Shown here one piece after another: positions 1 to 5,656 of a DNA stretch of 5,889 bases (the stretch's first letter is position 1; each line of letters opens with the position of its first letter). The notes under the pieces were generated by a model. That model did no database searches, was not told the origin of the DNA, and saw only the letters and a list, made by a program, of their open reading frames with translations. The translations under genes were made by a program, and so were the position numbers. The stretch comes from Chryseobacterium sp. UBA6632 (GTDB taxonomy: Bacteria; Bacteroidota; Bacteroidia; Flavobacteriales; Weeksellaceae): positions 1 to 5,889 of the forward strand of contig DKLU01000105.1 in assembly GCA_002455915.1 (NCBI GenBank), written 5' to 3'.

Positions 1-257
1 CGATCTTAAAGTAAGCCACAAATCAAAAGAAAAATGTGAGTGATTGTGGATGTCGATATCTGTTTTCAAACCTTATAAGTTAAAATTTTTATTTAGCTTT
101 TTCTTGAAAAAGATTTAATTGATTTCAAGTTTTTCATCGTTAGTTTTTTTAGTCGAATCATTTCAATTCTTTCCAAAGATAGAATTTTTAAATTAATGTA
201 GAAATGTAGTTTTGCGTTTTAAGATATTTTTATAATTTGAACTAAATACCAATCATT

Positions 258-347
258 TTTTAACGCAAAGATCGCAAAGGTTTTCTTGAAAATCATTATG
301 TATATTTTTCGTTAGCAAAGGCGTTTCACTCAGCCAAGATTTTCTGA
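258..347. repeat. GCAAAG-rich interspersed repeat-like patch
   Basis: GCAAAG occurs three times (265-270, 274-279, 315-320), within a phrase of the type AACGCAAAGATCGCAAAG. This is followed by TTAGCAAAGGCGTTTCACTC and CAGCCAAGATTTT. From memory, similar CGCAAAG-containing phrases are scattered between genes in Chryseobacterium-like genomes; that is recollection, not a search. It overlaps one arm of the inverted repeat 211-218/262-269. No coding function is apparent, and it could be decayed repeat material. Confidence 0.35.
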
Positions 348-352
348 TATCA

Positions 353-384
353 TTTGCTGAACGAATGTAGCAATGCAATATTTG
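353..384 (+). promoter_or_regulatory. Possible secondary promoter upstream of the EF-G leader
   Basis: TTTG (353-356) is followed after 20 bases by AATATTTG (377-384), one mismatch from the Bacteroidetes -7 consensus TAnnTTTG. It could start a longer leader transcript than the nearer promoter at 423-452. The region is so AT-rich that such matches arise by chance, so this is a weak call. Confidence 0.22.
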
Positions 385-422
385 TCAATTTTTTGTCCTT
401 TGAAAAAAAATCAAAAAAAGTT

Positions 423-452
423 TTTGCTGTTAAAATATTTTTTCTAATTTCG
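423..452 (+). promoter_or_regulatory. Probable promoter of leader peptide and EF-G gene
   Basis: TTTG (423-426) and TAATTTCG (445-452) are separated by 18 bases. The second element differs from the Bacteroidetes -7 consensus TAnnTTTG at one position. Transcription would begin near 457-460, leaving about 15 bases before the leader ATG at 473. That short distance fits an attenuator leader. The position immediately ahead of a leader ORF and terminator is the main support. Confidence 0.45.
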
Positions 453-472
453 CAACCGATTAACAATCAACA

Positions 473-559
473 ATGTCAACAAAAATGATAAATATTATAA
501 CTTTAAGCAATCCTATCAGAGCTGTGTACTTTGGTAGCACTGAATATTTATCTGAATAA
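473..559 (+). CDS. Putative 28-residue leader peptide controlling the EF-G gene
   Basis: A short ORF of 28 codons begins at ATG 473 after an A-rich Bacteroidetes-type initiation context (TTAACAATCAACA) and ends with TAA at 557-559. Its product begins MSTKMINIITLSNP and ends IRAVYFGSTEYLSE. It has no run of one amino acid as seen in biosynthetic leader peptides: isoleucine and serine are each present four times, but dispersed. It ends 31 bases before a strong terminator, and its last codons can base-pair with that terminator, so progress of a ribosome through the ORF should decide which RNA fold forms. The IRAVYF stretch is a plausible place for nascent-chain stalling, but that is inference. 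I recognise no named peptide. It could instead be a chance ORF; the RNA pairing is the reason to take it seriously. Confidence 0.45.
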   Translation: MSTKMINIITLSNPIRAVYFGSTEYLSE

Positions 560-627
560 CGATCGACCTTTATAAAACAAAAAATATAACGAAGGCCTAT
601 CTATTCAGATAGGTCTTTTTTGCTACC
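533..627 (+). promoter_or_regulatory. Antiterminator fold competing with the leader terminator
   Basis: Three nested complementary segments can form one long imperfect hairpin. GGTAGCA (533-539) pairs with TGCTACC (621-627). TATCTGAATA (549-558) pairs perfectly with TATTCAGATA (602-611), and 546-548 with 612-614 add two G-U pairs and one A-U pair. GACCTTT (565-571) pairs with GAAGGCC (591-597) with one mismatch and one G-U. This fold uses both arms of the terminator and so excludes it. The 5' halves of the outer two stems lie inside the last codons of the leader ORF, including its stop codon. The outermost 3' strand lies just past the T-run, so it can stabilise read-through RNA but not decide termination. 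The complementarity is seen directly; the regulatory role is inferred. Confidence 0.5.
591..621 (+). terminator. Intrinsic terminator (attenuator) before the EF-G gene
   Basis: GGCCTATCT (594-602) and AGATAGGTC (607-615) form a 9-bp stem with one G-U pair and a 4-base loop ATTC, followed directly by six T (616-621). Adenines 592-593 can extend the stem into the T-run. It stands 159 bases before the EF-G ATG and only 31 bases after the stop of the short leader ORF, with no other gene in front of it. It therefore looks like an attenuator, not the end of an ordinary gene. Confidence 0.85.
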
Positions 628-780
628 CTACTTTCAGCTTTTCAATTATTCGAAAAGGTGATCTGATATTTTTCACGAAAGTAAAATTCAATTTCTTACA
701 AAAATGAAACGTAAGGACAGGGAATTTTTGTGCCTAAAATTCAGAACAACCTTAAAAATCAACAATTTAAATTAAACAAA

Positions 781-2847
781 ATGAAATACAACACACGAAA
801 TATAGGGATTATAGCACACGTCGATGCAGGAAAAACAACGCTCACGGAAAGATTGCTTTATTACACTGGAATGATCCACAAAATTGGAAACGTAGACGAT
901 GGAAATACTACGATGGATAAAGACATTCAGGAGAGAAACCGAGGAATTACGATTTCATCTGCAGCGATTTCCACACAATGGAAAAAAGATGATCATGTTT
1001 TCAATATCAACATCATTGATACTCCGGGACACATTGATTTTGCAGTGGAAGTTGAACGTTCCTTGCGGGTTTTGGATAGCGTTGTTGCTGTTTTCTGCGC
1101 TTCTTCTGGAGTTCAGCCACAAACAGAAAATGTTTGGTTCCAAGCTGAGAAACATGGAATTTCAAAGATTTGTTTCATTAATAAGATGGACAGAATCGGA
1201 GCCGATTTCTTTGCTGTTTTTAATGAAATTAAAACCAAACTGAATGCAGTTCCTTTGGCTTTGCAAATTCCGATTGGTTCTGAAGACAATTTTGAAGGCG
1301 TTATCGATTTAATCAAACAAAAAGCTTTGTATTGGATCGATGAAAATGGAGAAACGATTGTTGAAAAAGACATTCCTGAAAATTATCAATCAGAAGCTAA
1401 CGAATGGAGAATGAAATTAATGGAAACTTTAGCCGAATTTGATGAAATTTTCTTTGAAAAATTTATGGATTCTGAAACTAAAATTTCTGAGGAAATGATT
1501 TTTGAAGCAATTCAAAGAACTTGTCAGACACGGAGTTTAGTTCCTGTTTTATGTGGTTCTGCATTTAAAAATAAAGGAGTTCAGCCTTTGCTAGATGCGA
1601 TCGTTAATTATCTTCCAGCTCCGAATCAATTGCCTTCTGTTAAAGGAAAAAATGCGAAAACTGAAGAAACAATTGAATTGCAGAGGAATGAAAAAGAAAC
1701 TTTTTCAGGATTGGTTTTCAAGGTTGTAATTGATAAACATATGGGGAAATTGGCAATGCTTAGAATTTATTCAGGAAGTATAAAATCCGGTGACACAATT
1801 CAGAATGTAAGAACAGGTGAAAGTTTCAGGATTTCGAGGATTTTGCAGATGCAGTCGGACAAAACGTTAACGATTGAAGAAGGAAAAGCAGGAGATATTG
1901 TTGCTTTGACAGGGATAAAAGATGCGAAAACGGGTGATTCTTTATCATCCATTGAACGAGCTGTTTTGCTTGAAGCCATCACAATTCCTGCTCCTGTTAT
2001 CCGTGTTTCGATTGAGCCGAAAACGAATGCTGATGAAAAATCTTTCGGTTTGGTTTTAGCTAAAATTCAGGAAGAAGATCCGTCGTTGATTGTTGAAAGA
2101 GACCGACAAACGGGAGAAACTTTGTTAAGTGGTTTGGGAGAACTGCATCTTGAAGTGACTTTAGAAAAAATCCGATTGAATCATGGAATTGAAATTAATC
2201 AAGGAAAACCGAAAGTTTCGTACAAGGAAATTTTAACGGAAACCAGAAGACACAGAGAAAAACTCTCTAAACAAAACGGTGGAAGCGGACAATTTGCCGA
2301 CATCACTTTTGAAATTGGACCTCGTGAAGATAATGAAATCGGTTTGGAATTCATTAATCAAATTAAAGGTGGTGTGATTCCGAGTGAATTTATTCCGTCT
2401 GTTGAGAAAGGTTTCAGAGAAGCAATGGAAAACGGGCCGTTGAGTGGAAATCCTCTGGAAAGCATGAAAGTGACGCTTTTGGATGGATCCGTTCATCAAG
2501 TGGATTCTCATGCTTTTGATTTTGAGATGGCAGCGATCAATGGTTTCAGAGAAATTGGAAAATCTTGTAAACCGAAATTAATGGAACCCATTATGAAAGT
2601 TGAGATTCAAACAATTGAGGATTACACAGGAGCTGTGACTGCCGATATCAACAAACGAAGAGGAATGATCACTTCGATTGATGAAAAATCAGGAAGAAAA
2701 ATCTTCACAGCGGAAGTTCCTTTGGCTTCTACTTTTGGATATATTTCTGATCTGAGAACGTTGACGAGCGGTAGAGCTTCGATCAGCATGAAGTTGTCAC
2801 ACTATGCTTTGGTGCCTGATTTCATTGCAAATACATTAGTAACCTAA
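781..2847 (+). CDS. EF-G-type translational GTPase (elongation factor G paralogue)
   Basis: This is a complete EF-G family GTPase of 688 residues, which in the cytoplasm moves tRNA-mRNA through the ribosome or splits post-termination ribosomes. All G-domain motifs are intact: AHVDAGKT (residues 12-19), RGIT (54-57), DTPGH (80-84), NKMD (134-137) and GSAF (259-262). Domain II follows at about 308-393, domain III at 403-478, domain IV at 479-598 and domain V after that. Domain IV keeps GGSGQF and the tip histidine in SVHQVDS (His572), which matches E. coli His583. ATG 781 is chosen because MKYNTRNIGI aligns with the EF-G N-terminus and sits after an A-rich stretch; an in-frame GTG at 730 would add 17 polar residues (705 aa). 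It differs from remembered flavobacterial housekeeping FusA, for example VEVERSLRVLDSVV where FusA has VEVNRSLRVLDG. Its switch I context also recalls GFM2/EF-G2-type factors. It stands alone, without rpsL, rpsG or tuf. Tet-type ribosomal protection is less likely given the length and sequence. Family certain; paralogue role inferred. Confidence 0.95.
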   Translation: MKYNTRNIGIIAHVDAGKTTLTERLLYYTGMIHKIGNVDDGNTTMDKDIQERNRGITISSAAISTQWKKDDHVFNINIIDTPGHIDFAVEVERSLRVLDSVVAVFCASSGVQPQTENVWFQAEKHGISKICFINKMDRIGADFFAVFNEIKTKLNAVPLALQIPIGSEDNFEGVIDLIKQKALYWIDENGETIVEKDIPENYQSEANEWRMKLMETLAEFDEIFFEKFMDSETKISEEMIFEAIQRTCQTRSLVPVLCGSAFKNKGVQPLLDAIVNYLPAPNQLPSVKGKNAKTEETIELQRNEKETFSGLVFKVVIDKHMGKLAMLRIYSGSIKSGDTIQNVRTGESFRISRILQMQSDKTLTIEEGKAGDIVALTGIKDAKTGDSLSSIERAVLLEAITIPAPVIRVSIEPKTNADEKSFGLVLAKIQEEDPSLIVERDRQTGETLLSGLGELHLEVTLEKIRLNHGIEINQGKPKVSYKEILTETRRHREKLSKQNGGSGQFADITFEIGPREDNEIGLEFINQIKGGVIPSEFIPSVEKGFREAMENGPLSGNPLESMKVTLLDGSVHQVDSHAFDFEMAAINGFREIGKSCKPKLMEPIMKVEIQTIEDYTGAVTADINKRRGMITSIDEKSGRKIFTAEVPLASTFGYISDLRTLTSGRASISMKLSHYALVPDFIANTLVT

Positions 2848-2849
2848 AG

Positions 2850-2890
2850 AACAAGGGCTGTAAATTTTATTTTGCAGTCCTTGTTTGGGT
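2850..2890 (+). terminator. Probable terminator of the EF-G gene
   Basis: An imperfect 15-bp hairpin begins three bases after the EF-G stop codon. AACAAGGGCTGTAAA (2850-2864) pairs with TTTGCAGTCCTTGTT (2871-2885) through two G-U pairs, with a 6-base loop. The tail TTTGGGTTT is only moderately T-rich. It may also slow transcription arriving from the convergent SulP gene, although its minus-strand tail is weak. Confidence 0.65.
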
Positions 2891-2907
2891 TTATAAAGTT
2901 TTTTCTC

Positions 2908-2936
2908 GCGCTGATTTTGCGGATTGCGCTGATTTT
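2908..2936. repeat. Short direct repeat GCGCTGATTTT x2 between convergent genes
   Basis: GCGCTGATTTT occurs twice with an 18-base period (2908-2918 and 2926-2936), and the seven bases between (GCGGATT) are a degenerate half copy. From memory, phrases of the type CGCAGATTTCGCAGATT are widespread intergenic repeats in Bacteroidetes, and this looks like a member. The rest of the convergent gap (2937-3067) shows no gene. It includes a C-rich stretch ending in seven C at 3062-3068, which overlaps the last base of the SulP stop codon. Confidence 0.5.
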
Positions 2937-3067
2937 CTAAGACGATTAATATGACCTTGTTTTTAAATCGCATTACATACGATTCTGTTTTAAACCCTCC
3001 CTTCGGGACTATAGCCTATCCAGTCATCAAAGAACCAAAACACTCTTACTCTCAAACCCTACCCCCC

Positions 3068-4594
3068 CTACCTTTCAGGCATTACTTTATACGTCGGGTC
3101 TGCCTGGATATTGACTTCGATAACGGCTTCTGCATTTTTCAGCATTTTAATACAATCTTCGCTCAAATGTTTTAAATGAAGTTTTTTATTGAGCTGATTG
3201 TATTTTTTTGACAATTTATCCAAAGCATCGATGGCGCTCATGTCTACAATTCGGCTTTCTTTGAAATCAATGACCACTTCATTCGGATCGTTTGCAGGAT
3301 CGAACTTATCTGTAAATGTTGTGACAGAGCCGAAGAATAATGGTCCGAAAATTTCGTAATATTTAACACCATTTTCGTCGATATATTTCCTAGCTCGAAT
3401 TCTTTTCGCATTATCCCACGCAAAAACCAAGGCTGAAATTATCACTCCAACCAAAACTGCCAACGCTAAATTGTGAAGAACAATCGTAATTAAAGCCACC
3501 GTCATTCCAACAAAAATATCGGATTTTGGCATTTTGTTTACAATTCTAATCGAAACCCACTGAAAAGTACTGATGGCAACCATCATCATCACGCCAACCA
3601 AAGCTGCCATCGGAATTCTTTCGATAAATGGAGCCCCAACTAAAATGATAATTAAAATGGTAATGGATGCAATAATTCCGGAAAGTCTGGCTCTGGAACC
3701 TGCATTTAAATTAACCAACGTTTGGGCAACCATAGCACAACCGCCCATTCCGCCAAAGAAACCATTGGTTATATTTGCCAAACCTTGAGCAACAGATTCT
3801 TTATTGGCGCTTCCTTTTGAATTTGTGATCTCATCAACCATTGATAATGTTAATAATGATTCAATCAAACCGACTCCTGCCATAATTAAGGCATAAGGAA
3901 AGATAATTTGTAAAGTTTCTAGGGAAAATGGAATGCTTGGAATATGAAAAGTTGGAAGACTTCCGCTAATGTGAGCGATATCTGCAACTGTTTTTGTATT
4001 AATTCCAAAACCTAAAACAACTCCAAAGACAATTAAAATAGCAACTAAAGAAGCCGGAACTACTTTTGTAATTTTAGGAAAAAAGTAAACAATCGCGATG
4101 GTTAAAGCAACCAACCCCGACATTATATATAAGGTTGTACCTTGAAGCCAACTTGTCACTCCGTTTGCATCGGTTATTTTAAATTGTTCAACCTGAGCCA
4201 TAAAAATAATGACTGCCAAACCATTCAGAAAACCATACATTACAGGTTGTGGGATTAATCTTACGAATTTTCCAAGTTTAAAAATTCCCACCAGCATTTG
4301 AAAAATACCTGCAAGAATAACGGTTGCGAAAAGATATTCTATTCCATGAGTTTTAATTAAAGCAATTAAAACAACGATGGTGGCTCCTGCTCCACCGGAA
4401 ACCATTCCGGGACGTCCGCCGAAAATTGCGGTGACCAATCCCATCATGAAGGCAGCATAAAGCCCCGTTAATGGAGAAAGCCCTGCCAAAATAGCAAAAG
4501 AAAGCGACTCCGGAATCATGGTCATTGCCACGGTAAGCCCTGCCAACAACTCGTTTTTATAATTAATTTTCTGAGAAAAATCGAATAATTTCAT
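3068..4594 (-). CDS. SulP-family inorganic anion transporter with C-terminal STAS domain
   Basis: This 508-residue inner-membrane protein belongs to the SulP/SLC26 family, which moves sulfate, bicarbonate or related anions, in bacteria often with sodium or protons. The membrane part (about 15-395) has roughly a dozen hydrophobic segments and typical family stretches: MIPESLSFAILAGLSPLTG (27-45), GRPGMVSGGAGA (60-71) and NGFFGGMGGCAMVAQT (277-292). A cytoplasmic STAS domain follows (about 408-505) with the DMSAIDAL segment (451-458), in the region where SpoIIAA-type domains carry the phosphorylatable serine. Length and domain order match the family and nothing is missing. The start ATG is supported by a strong promoter 16 bases upstream. 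The gene is monocistronic and convergent with the EF-G gene. The cyanobacterial bicarbonate transporter BicA is one relative, but no sulfate or carbonic anhydrase gene is adjacent, so the substrate is unassigned. Confidence 0.95.
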   Translation of the reverse strand: MKLFDFSQKINYKNELLAGLTVAMTMIPESLSFAILAGLSPLTGLYAAFMMGLVTAIFGGRPGMVSGGAGATIVVLIALIKTHGIEYLFATVILAGIFQMLVGIFKLGKFVRLIPQPVMYGFLNGLAVIIFMAQVEQFKITDANGVTSWLQGTTLYIMSGLVALTIAIVYFFPKITKVVPASLVAILIVFGVVLGFGINTKTVADIAHISGSLPTFHIPSIPFSLETLQIIFPYALIMAGVGLIESLLTLSMVDEITNSKGSANKESVAQGLANITNGFFGGMGGCAMVAQTLVNLNAGSRARLSGIIASITILIIILVGAPFIERIPMAALVGVMMMVAISTFQWVSIRIVNKMPKSDIFVGMTVALITIVLHNLALAVLVGVIISALVFAWDNAKRIRARKYIDENGVKYYEIFGPLFFGSVTTFTDKFDPANDPNEVVIDFKESRIVDMSAIDALDKLSKKYNQLNKKLHLKHLSEDCIKMLKNAEAVIEVNIQADPTYKVMPER

Positions 4595-4641
4595 GTGTAA
4601 AACTGAACCACAAATGTAGAGAGTTTAAAATAATTTACACA
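4594..4641. repeat. 8-bp inverted repeat flanking the SulP promoter
   Basis: TGTGTAAA (4594-4601) and TTTACACA (4634-4641) are perfect inverted copies with 32 bases between. One arm touches the SulP start codon and the other overlaps the -33 element. A related TTCACACAAA lies farther upstream at 4684-4693. The arrangement could be a pair of operator half-sites or chance in AT-rich DNA; no regulator is known. Confidence 0.3.
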
Positions 4642-4643
4642 AA
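4611..4643 (-). promoter_or_regulatory. Promoter of the SulP transporter gene
   Basis: Read on the minus strand, TTTG (4643-4640) is followed after 21 bases by TACATTTG (4618-4611), a perfect match to the Bacteroidetes TAnnTTTG element at a normal spacing. Transcription would start within about ten bases, giving a very short untranslated leader before ATG at 4594. Confidence 0.72.
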
Positions 4644-4755
4644 ATAAATTTTCTTAATTAATACCACAAAAACTATATTTTATTTCACACAAACGTCCAT
4701 TTATTGTATATTTTTTAACATAATATTAATTTTAACGTTTTTTTTAATATATTTT

Positions 4756-4788
4756 TTTGTAGTTATTAATTAGGATTTTTTATATTTG
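4756..4788 (+). promoter_or_regulatory. Strong Bacteroidetes-type promoter, far upstream of the HTH gene
   Basis: TTTG (4756-4759), 21 bases, then TATATTTG (4781-4788) is a full match to the Bacteroidetes consensus on the plus strand. It points toward the HTH gene, whose start lies about 425 bases downstream. It should therefore make either a long 5' UTR or a separate small RNA. Chance is possible because the DNA is very AT-rich, but both elements and the spacing are good. Confidence 0.5.
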
Positions 4789-5157
4789 AAGAACAAATGT
4801 TGGTTAATTTTTATCAATAAAATCTTGACGGAAAAAACAAATTGCTGCAATCACAGTATTAAAGGGAAAAATTAACAACTAAAAATTATATAAGATACAT
4901 GAGAGAGCTTTAATAGGTAAGATGTAATTCAGACTTATGGGGAAGAGTTTGGAAATATGAAATTTTACGAGATTAAATGAAAGGATGATCGCTCACGACA
5001 ATACGAATAGGACTCTTAGGATGTATTTAAGAGTAATTCTTTGGATATATTATCATATCTAATCATTATACATTACACTGAATAAAATAAATCATAATTC
5101 TAATTTTTCTTTATATCAACAATAAAGGAAGAAAAACTTTTATCTGAATAAAACAGA

Positions 5158-5188
5158 TTGGCTTACCTATTGATCTAATGTATATTGT
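5158..5188 (+). promoter_or_regulatory. Possible proximal promoter of the HTH gene
   Basis: TTG (5158-5160), 20 bases, then TATATTGT (5181-5188) is a partial match to the Bacteroidetes promoter, with two mismatches in the second element. It would start transcription about 20 bases before ATG 5213. Its second element overlaps the palindrome at 5186-5201, which is where a repressor would act. Confidence 0.28.
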
Positions 5189-5201
5189 TTAACGATAAAC
5201 A
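5186..5201. promoter_or_regulatory. Palindromic operator-like site upstream of the HTH gene
   Basis: TGTTTA-ACGA-TAAACA is a perfect 6-bp inverted repeat with a 4-base spacer, ending 11 bases before the HTH start codon. A looser outer pair, ATGTA (5178-5182) and TACAT (5203-5207), surrounds it. The gene encodes an XRE-like DNA-binding domain, so an autoregulatory operator is plausible. The palindrome is seen directly; its role is inferred. Confidence 0.4.
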
Positions 5202-5212
5202 TTACATACACA

Positions 5213-5638
5213 ATGCTATACAAAGAGATACATATAGGACATTTTATTAAAGAGCGAGTAGACGAAAAAAAAATTACGATTGAAAGAATATGTAATTTTT
5301 TAAATAAAGATGAAGAATTTATTGAAAATGTTTACAAAAGCAAATCTATCGATACAGAAATTCTGCTGAGATTCTGTAAACTATTAGAGTATGATTTTTT
5401 CAGACTTTACAGTTCTCATCTTATCCTGTATGCCCCGCCTTCTGCCGTACACAAAAACCCTCAGAAATCTGAAAAAATGCCTGATTGCAGAAAGAATATA
5501 TATACGCATGAAATTAAGGATTTTATAATGAAAAGAATTTTATCTGGAGAGATGACTCAAGGTGAGGTTATTAAGGAATATTCTATCCCTAAAAGCACAT
5601 TACACAGATGGTTGCAGAAAAGAAATGATGTAGAATAG
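5213..5638 (+). CDS. Small two-domain HTH protein (XRE-like plus transposase-like HTH)
   Basis: The 141-residue product has two candidate DNA-binding domains. Residues about 5-67 resemble the XRE/Cro-type domains of Bacteroidetes: IGHFIKERVDEKKITIERI, then YKSKSIDTEILLRFCKLL and DFFRLYS. A polar, proline-containing linker (about 72-95) follows. Residues 97-137 resemble the helix-turn-helix of IS3-type OrfA or Psq-like domains, with SGEMTQGEVIKEYSIPKS and TLHRWLQKR forming the turn and recognition helix. There is no membrane segment or catalytic domain. ATG 5213 is the natural start, following an A-rich context and an operator-like palindrome. The stop is 18 bases from the next gene, suggesting an operon. 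It may be a transcription regulator or a domesticated transposase-derived protein. I do not recognise a named family, and the function is unknown. Confidence 0.85.
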   Translation: MLYKEIHIGHFIKERVDEKKITIERICNFLNKDEEFIENVYKSKSIDTEILLRFCKLLEYDFFRLYSSHLILYAPPSAVHKNPQKSEKMPDCRKNIYTHEIKDFIMKRILSGEMTQGEVIKEYSIPKSTLHRWLQKRNDVE

Positions 5639-5656
5639 AACACACACAGCTAGGAT

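Larger units (their letters stand above)
1..410. other. AT-rich intergenic region, no gene seen
   Basis: I see no convincing gene on either strand here. The sequence is very AT-rich with frequent stops in all frames. It contains a small hairpin (97-112, CTTTTT-CTTG-AAAAAG) and a 12-base direct repeat TTTTCTTGAAAA (99-110 and 281-292). It also has an 8-base inverted repeat, TTTGCGTT (211-218) with AACGCAAA (262-269), which leads into a repeat-like patch at 258-347. The upstream neighbour lies outside the window, so this is probably the space before the EF-G transcription unit. Confidence 0.6.
4795..5212 (+). other. Long AT-rich leader or small-RNA region before the HTH gene
   Basis: No ordinary gene is visible in these 418 bases. 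A perfect 10-base inverted repeat, GTTAATTTTT (4803-4812) with AAAAATTAAC (4867-4876), could close an RNA domain just after the predicted transcript start. A second hairpin pairs ACTCTTA (5012-5018) with TAAGAGT (5028-5034). Neither has a T-run, so no terminator separates the promoter at 4756-4788 from the HTH gene. Very short ORFs are chained by ATGA overlaps at 4937-5062 (7, 7, 3 and 25 codons). Coding is doubtful; an RNA function is possible but unproven. Confidence 0.35.

Noticed and set aside
97..112. CTTTTT-CTTG-AAAAAG hairpin as a terminator
   Set aside because: The stem is all A-T except for one G-C pair and has no following T-run in either direction.
730..780. GTG at 730 as the EF-G start
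   Set aside because: The 17 added residues are polar and have no counterpart in EF-G proteins, whereas ATG 781 aligns with the family N-terminus and has a typical A-rich context. Kept only as an alternative.
781..2847. Tetracycline ribosomal protection protein
   Set aside because: The length near 690 residues, the EF-G-like domain IV tip (SVHQVDS) and the general sequence fit EF-G. I saw no Tet-specific features.
2999..3009. TCCC-TTC-GGGA hairpin as SulP terminator
   Set aside because: The stem is four base pairs with no T-run on the minus strand, too weak to call.
3057..3072. G-quadruplex on the minus strand at the SulP stop codon
   Set aside because: The runs are GG, G7 and GGG; four clean G-tracts are not present, so only a weak or two-layer structure could form.
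2951..3175. 74-codon plus-strand ORF after the EF-G gene
   Set aside because: Its last third is antisense to the well-supported SulP STAS domain, its first part crosses C-rich noncoding sequence, and the protein has no recognisable feature.
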